DNA of 64,000 bases from Enterobacter mori (GTDB taxonomy: Bacteria; Pseudomonadota; Gammaproteobacteria; Enterobacterales; Enterobacteriaceae): the NCBI RefSeq assembly GCF_025244905.1, contig NZ_CP104285.1, forward strand, positions 744,001 through 808,000, given 5' to 3'. Position 1 is the stretch's first letter; each line of letters starts with the position of its first letter. Under the pieces are notes generated by a model. It had not been told where the DNA came from. It ran no database searches and saw only the letters and a list, made by a program, of their open reading frames with translations. Shown here piece by piece: positions 60,843-64,000 of the stretch. The position numbers and the translations under genes are program-made.

Positions 60843-60865
60843 AAGGCGGGAGAGACTCCCGCCTT
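60843..60865 (-). terminator. Attenuator-like hairpin between dksA and gluQ
   Basis: The perfect 9-bp inverted repeat AAGGCGGGA/TCCCGCCTT has a 5-base loop. On the minus strand it is followed by GTTACTGTTG, 22 bases after the dksA stop. It probably ends most dksA transcripts and limits gluQ; the dksA-gluQ junction in E. coli also carries a terminator. Confidence 0.65.
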
Positions 60866-60887
60866 TGCAGTAGTTAGAGGGTTGGCA

Positions 60888-61343
60888 TTAGCCAGCCATC
60901 TGTTTTTCGCGGATTTCGGCCAGCGTTTTACAGTCGATACACAGATCGGCGGTTGGACGCGCTTCCAGGCGACGAATACCGATTTCAACACCGCAGGATT
61001 CACAGTAGCCAAAATCTTCGTCTTCGACTTTTTTCAGCGTTTTCTCGATCTTTTTGATCAGTTTGCGTTCGCGGTCACGGTTACGCAGTTCGAGGCTGAA
61101 CTCTTCTTCCTGAGCGGCACGGTCTACCGGATCCGGGAAGTTTGCAGCTTCATCCTGCATATGTGTAACGGTGCGATCGACTTCATCCCTGAGTTGATTA
61201 CGCCATGCTTCAAGAATACGCTTGAAGTGCGACAGCTGGGCTTCGTTCATATACTCTTCGCCCGGTTTCTCTTGATACGGCTCCACCCCAGCGATGGCGA
61301 GAATACTCAGGGACGATGTTTTACGGTTTTGCCCTTCTTGCAT
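60888..61343 (-). CDS. dksA: RNA polymerase-binding transcription factor DksA
   Basis: Works with ppGpp at the secondary channel of RNA polymerase. It has 151 residues from ATG 61343, the E. coli length and nearly the same sequence. The coiled coil carries the tip motif DPVDRAA (Asp71 and Asp74). The zinc finger is CESC and CIDC. AAGGAG precedes the ATG. Confidence 0.98.
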   Translation of the reverse strand: MQEGQNRKTSSLSILAIAGVEPYQEKPGEEYMNEAQLSHFKRILEAWRNQLRDEVDRTVTHMQDEAANFPDPVDRAAQEEEFSLELRNRDRERKLIKKIEKTLKKVEDEDFGYCESCGVEIGIRRLEARPTADLCIDCKTLAEIREKQMAG

Positions 61344-61519
61344 GTTGCTTCTCCTTAACACGCACTATCGATCCCCGTGTTGGGGGAAAAATCAGGTCGC
61401 TATAAATAGCAGATGCTTTTCCGTATGGCAATTATCTAAACGTAACACTTGACAAGCCTGTGAGGAAAAGCGTATTTGCGCACGCGGCCAGAACACATAA
61501 TAGTCAATCGTCTATTCCC

Positions 61520-62224
61520 TTATAAGACAATGGGAAGAGAGGATCTCAGAGTCATATTATCGGCAGAAAGTTCCGCTTTATAAGCGAAAACCTCCACCCC
61601 CTGCTTTTGTGCCTCATTCAACAATTGCGCGTATTTAGGATCGATATGGCGGGCGGGGGAGAATCGTTCAATGGCTGAATGCAAAACCGCAAACAGCAAC
61701 ACGGCGCGTTTGCCCGCCGCCGCTACACTCATTAGCTCTCGCAGATGCTTCTGGCCACGCAGCGTTACCGCATCCGGAAAGTAGCCATTTTCCTGTTCCG
61801 CTAACGTCACTGATTTTACTTCAATATAGCACTCAGGCCGTTCTTGCGCCTGTAGCATAAAGTCAATTCTGCTGCCTTCATCGCCATACTTCACTTCGCT
61901 TTTTTGCACGCTGTAGCCTATCAGTTCAGGGAGAGCATTATTTGTTAGCGCTTCCTTCACCAATTGGTTTGCACGCAATGTGTTGACGCATATAAACGCT
62001 CCGTTTTGCGTCTCGGTCATTTCCCAGGTGTGGGGATATTTGCGTTTAGTATTTTCTGAAGTGGAATACCAGACCCTGTCACCCGGCGTCGCACAACCGG
62101 TCATCGCACCGGTGTTGGGGCAGTGCAGGGTGAGCTGTTCCCCCTCGGGTGTGATCACGTCGGCAAGAAAGCGTTTGTAGCGCTGGATCAGCGTGGCGTG
62201 CTGTAGAGCAGGACTAAACTTCAT
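61520..62224 (-). CDS. sfsA: Sugar fermentation stimulation protein SfsA
   Basis: A 234-residue protein (E. coli 234) of the SfsA family, with an OB-like N-terminal part and a nuclease-like fold. Conserved segments are [40 protein letters not shown] and [18 protein letters not shown]. Reported to bind DNA and affect maltose genes in E. coli; the exact role is uncertain. It overlaps the end of thpR by 11 bases. Confidence 0.94.
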   Translation of the reverse strand: MKFSPALQHATLIQRYKRFLADVITPEGEQLTLHCPNTGAMTGCATPGDRVWYSTSENTKRKYPHTWEMTETQNGAFICVNTLRANQLVKEALTNNALPELIGYSVQKSEVKYGDEGSRIDFMLQAQERPECYIEVKSVTLAEQENGYFPDAVTLRGQKHLRELMSVAAAGKRAVLLFAVLHSAIERFSPARHIDPKYAQLLNEAQKQGVEVFAYKAELSADNMTLRSSLPIVL

Positions 62225-62768
62225 CGGATTTCCTTAGTGCGTCACCCAACGACCAGCGCTGTAGCGGCATGTAGCGGGTGCGTCCTTGTGCAAAGACAGA
62301 TTCATAAAGCGTAAATTCGGTCACCGGAAAGGCCCAGTGAAAGCCCGGTGGCGGAATGGCAACGGCCTGACCGGCATCGCGCAGCAACGTAATATGTGGA
62401 TGAAACGGCTGCGGGCTTTGGTAGCAGCCGCTGCGTGCCGCCTGGGCGCGCAGCATATTTGCCAGCTGTAACAACCCGCGCGGCGGATTGCGCGTGCCCA
62501 GCCAGACTACGCGCGAGCGTAGCCACTGACCGGCATCGTCAAGGTGCAGCGTAAACCCCGGCTGGGAAATGCGCCCGGCCATCATGGCTAACGCGCGCTG
62601 TTTATCCGCGCTTACCTCGCCCAGGAAGGCCAGCGTAAGGTGCATATTCGCCGCCGCAACAGGACGGCCAGCCTCCGAAGGGAAGTGTTCGGCGCGCCAG
62701 CGGACGATTTGCCGCTGAAGCGTGGCGGGAAGTTCAATGGCGAAAAACAGTCGTTTCGACTCAGACAT
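62214..62768 (-). CDS. thpR: RNA 2',3'-cyclic phosphodiesterase (LigT family)
   Basis: A 2H-family phosphoesterase of 184 residues from ATG 62768 ([20 protein letters not shown]); the longer frame runs into hrpB on the other strand. The two catalytic HxTx motifs are HLTLAFLG (about residue 43) and HITLLRDAG (about 125). E. coli ThpR has 176 residues; this one has a slightly longer tail. It is divergent from hrpB. Confidence 0.95.
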   Translation of the reverse strand: MSESKRLFFAIELPATLQRQIVRWRAEHFPSEAGRPVAAANMHLTLAFLGEVSADKQRALAMMAGRISQPGFTLHLDDAGQWLRSRVVWLGTRNPPRGLLQLANMLRAQAARSGCYQSPQPFHPHITLLRDAGQAVAIPPPGFHWAFPVTEFTLYESVFAQGRTRYMPLQRWSLGDALRKSDEV

Positions 62769-62841
62769 ACGGAGGACTCGGTAATGATATGCGCCGATGC
62801 TACAATGTACGCCGACTAATGTTAACCCTCTGGAGCTGTTA

Positions 62842-64000
62842 GTGTCCTCATTGCCGGTCGTCGCCGTCCTTCCTGAGCTTCTCGCTGCCCTCAACGATGC
62901 CCCGCAGGTTTTACTGAATGCCCCAACGGGGGCGGGTAAATCCACCTGGCTGCCGCTGCAAATCCTCAGAGAGGGGAATATTAACGGGAAAATTATCCTG
63001 CTTGAGCCGCGCAGACTGGCTGCCCGTAACGTGGCGCAGCGCCTGGCGGAACTGCTCAATGAAAAAACGGGCGAGACGGTAGGTTACCGGATGCGTGCAG
63101 AAACCTGCGTCGGCCCCGCAACGCGCCTTGAAGTGGTGACCGAGGGCATCCTCACCCGTATGCTGCAAAACGATCCGGAGATGACGGGTATCGGGCTGGT
63201 GATCCTGGATGAATTCCACGAGCGCAGTCTGCAGGCGGATTTAGCGCTGGCGCTGCTGCTGGACGTGCAGCAGGGGCTGCGAGACGATCTCCGGCTGCTG
63301 ATTATGTCCGCAACGCTGGATAACGAGCGGCTGCAGCAGGCATTGCCCGATGCCCCTGTCATCACCTCTGAAGGACGCGCATTTCCGGTTGAACGTCGCT
63401 ATCAGGCGCTTCCCGCCCATCAGCGTTTTGATGAGGCCGTTGCTATTGCGACGGCAGAGCTGCTGCGCCAGGAACCCGGTTCGCTGCTGCTGTTTTTGCC
63501 TGGTGTAGGTGAAATCCAGCGCGTGCAGGAGCAGCTTTCCTCTCGCGTAGGCGGTGATGTGCTGCTTTGCCCGCTCTACGGCGCATTGTCGCTACAGGAT
63601 CAGCGTAAAGCCATTCTTCCGGCCCCGGCGGGGCAACGCAAGGTGGTGCTCGCAACCAACATTGCTGAAACCAGTTTGACCATCGAAGGCATTCGTCTGG
63701 TGGTAGATAGCGCGCAAGAGAGGGTGGCAAGTTTTGACCCGCGCACCGGGCTAACCAAACTGCTTACGCAGCGCATCAGCCAGGCATCGATGGTGCAGCG
63801 TGCGGGCCGTGCGGGGCGTCTTGAACCGGGCATTTGCCTTCATTTGACGAGCGCAGAGCAGGCTGAACGCGCTGCACAGCAAAGTACGCCGGAAATTTTA
63901 CAAAGTGATTTGTCTGGCCTGGTGATGGATCTGCTGCTGTGGGGCTGCCCAAACCCTGAACAGCTCACATGGCTTAATCCTCCGCCTGCCGTGAACCTCG
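62842..64000 (+). CDS. hrpB: ATP-dependent RNA helicase HrpB, 3'-truncated by the window edge
   Basis: DEAH-box helicase; 386 codons of a protein of about 810 residues are present. The GTG start at 62842 follows GGAG by 7 bases and gives an N-terminus matching E. coli. Motif I is LNAPTGAGKSTWLPLQ, motif II is VILDEFHERSLQADLAL, motif III is IMSATLDN, and motif VI lies around VQRAGRAGRLEPG. The frame stays open to the end of the window. Confidence 0.95.
   Translation, partial: MSSLPVVAVLPELLAALNDAPQVLLNAPTGAGKSTWLPLQILREGNINGKIILLEPRRLAARNVAQRLAELLNEKTGETVGYRMRAETCVGPATRLEVVTEGILTRMLQNDPEMTGIGLVILDEFHERSLQADLALALLLDVQQGLRDDLRLLIMSATLDNERLQQALPDAPVITSEGRAFPVERRYQALPAHQRFDEAVAIATAELLRQEPGSLLLFLPGVGEIQRVQEQLSSRVGGDVLLCPLYGALSLQDQRKAILPAPAGQRKVVLATNIAETSLTIEGIRLVVDSAQERVASFDPRTGLTKLLTQRISQASMVQRAGRAGRLEPGICLHLTSAEQAERAAQQSTPEILQSDLSGLVMDLLLWGCPNPEQLTWLNPPPAVNL

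Noticed and set aside
62769..63059. N-terminal extension of ThpR to 281 residues
   Set aside because: The extension lies antisense to the start of hrpB and the family starts at [11 protein letters not shown].

Overview
The window is a chromosomal segment of an enteric gammaproteobacterium of the Enterobacteriaceae. The proteins and gene order match the E. coli interval from ddlB to hrpB almost gene for gene. The AmpD sequence, the moderately high GC core and the accessory genes fit the Enterobacter cloacae group or a close relative; species was not determined. Both edge genes are cut: ddlB lacks its 5' part and hrpB its 3' part.

Layout. 1-8.9 kb (+): cell wall, division and secretion block ddlB-ftsQ-ftsA-ftsZ-lpxC-secM-secA-mutT. 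8.9-10.5 kb (-): yacG-zapD-coaE. 10.7-11.8 kb (+): guaC. 11.8-14.8 kb (-): type IV pilus-like ppdD-hofB-hofC. 15-17.4 kb: nadC (-) diverging from ampD-ampE (+). 17.4-19.8 kb (-): a two-gene accessory cassette, GH43 glycosidase plus GPH sugar symporter. 19.9-28.9 kb: aroP (-) diverging from pdhR-aceE-aceF-lpd, with a PdhR operator, putative TyrR boxes and an FNR-like site. 29-33 kb: accessory block with an AT-rich RCC1-repeat protein gene and a DUF3300/DUF2950 envelope protein pair. 33.0-33.85 kb: a gap that is not empty (see below). 33.85-39.2 kb: acnB, yacL, speE-speD, yacC. 39.2-44.8 kb: cueO (CueR-type promoter), gcd, hpt, can. 44.9-48.5 kb: yadG-yadH ABC exporter, yadI, yadE. 48.5-55.5 kb (-): seven-gene chaperone-usher fimbrial operon. 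55.8-62.8 kb (-): panB-panC-panD, pcnB-folK, dksA-gluQ, thpR-sfsA. 62.8 kb (+): hrpB.

Most promising observation: between the DUF3300 gene and acnB lies what looks like an undescribed type I toxin-antitoxin-like locus. A 38-codon hydrophobic ORF on the minus strand has a good ribosome binding site and a 3' hairpin. A divergent plus-strand unit of about 80 nt has a promoter-like sequence and a strong intrinsic terminator. The predicted 5' end of this small RNA is 14 nt perfectly complementary to the predicted 5' leader of the hydrophobic ORF, and two further blocks are complementary in the same register. This is the architecture of tisB/istR, zorO/orzO and shoB/ohsC. Function is inferred only.

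Other points of note: pcnB reads back to a non-canonical ATT start that gives exactly the E. coli length; the fimbrial operon sits between yadE and panD, not between panB and folK as in E. coli K-12; stem-loops between the fimbrial genes could set subunit ratios; the DUF3300 protein carries a long His/Asp-rich stretch.
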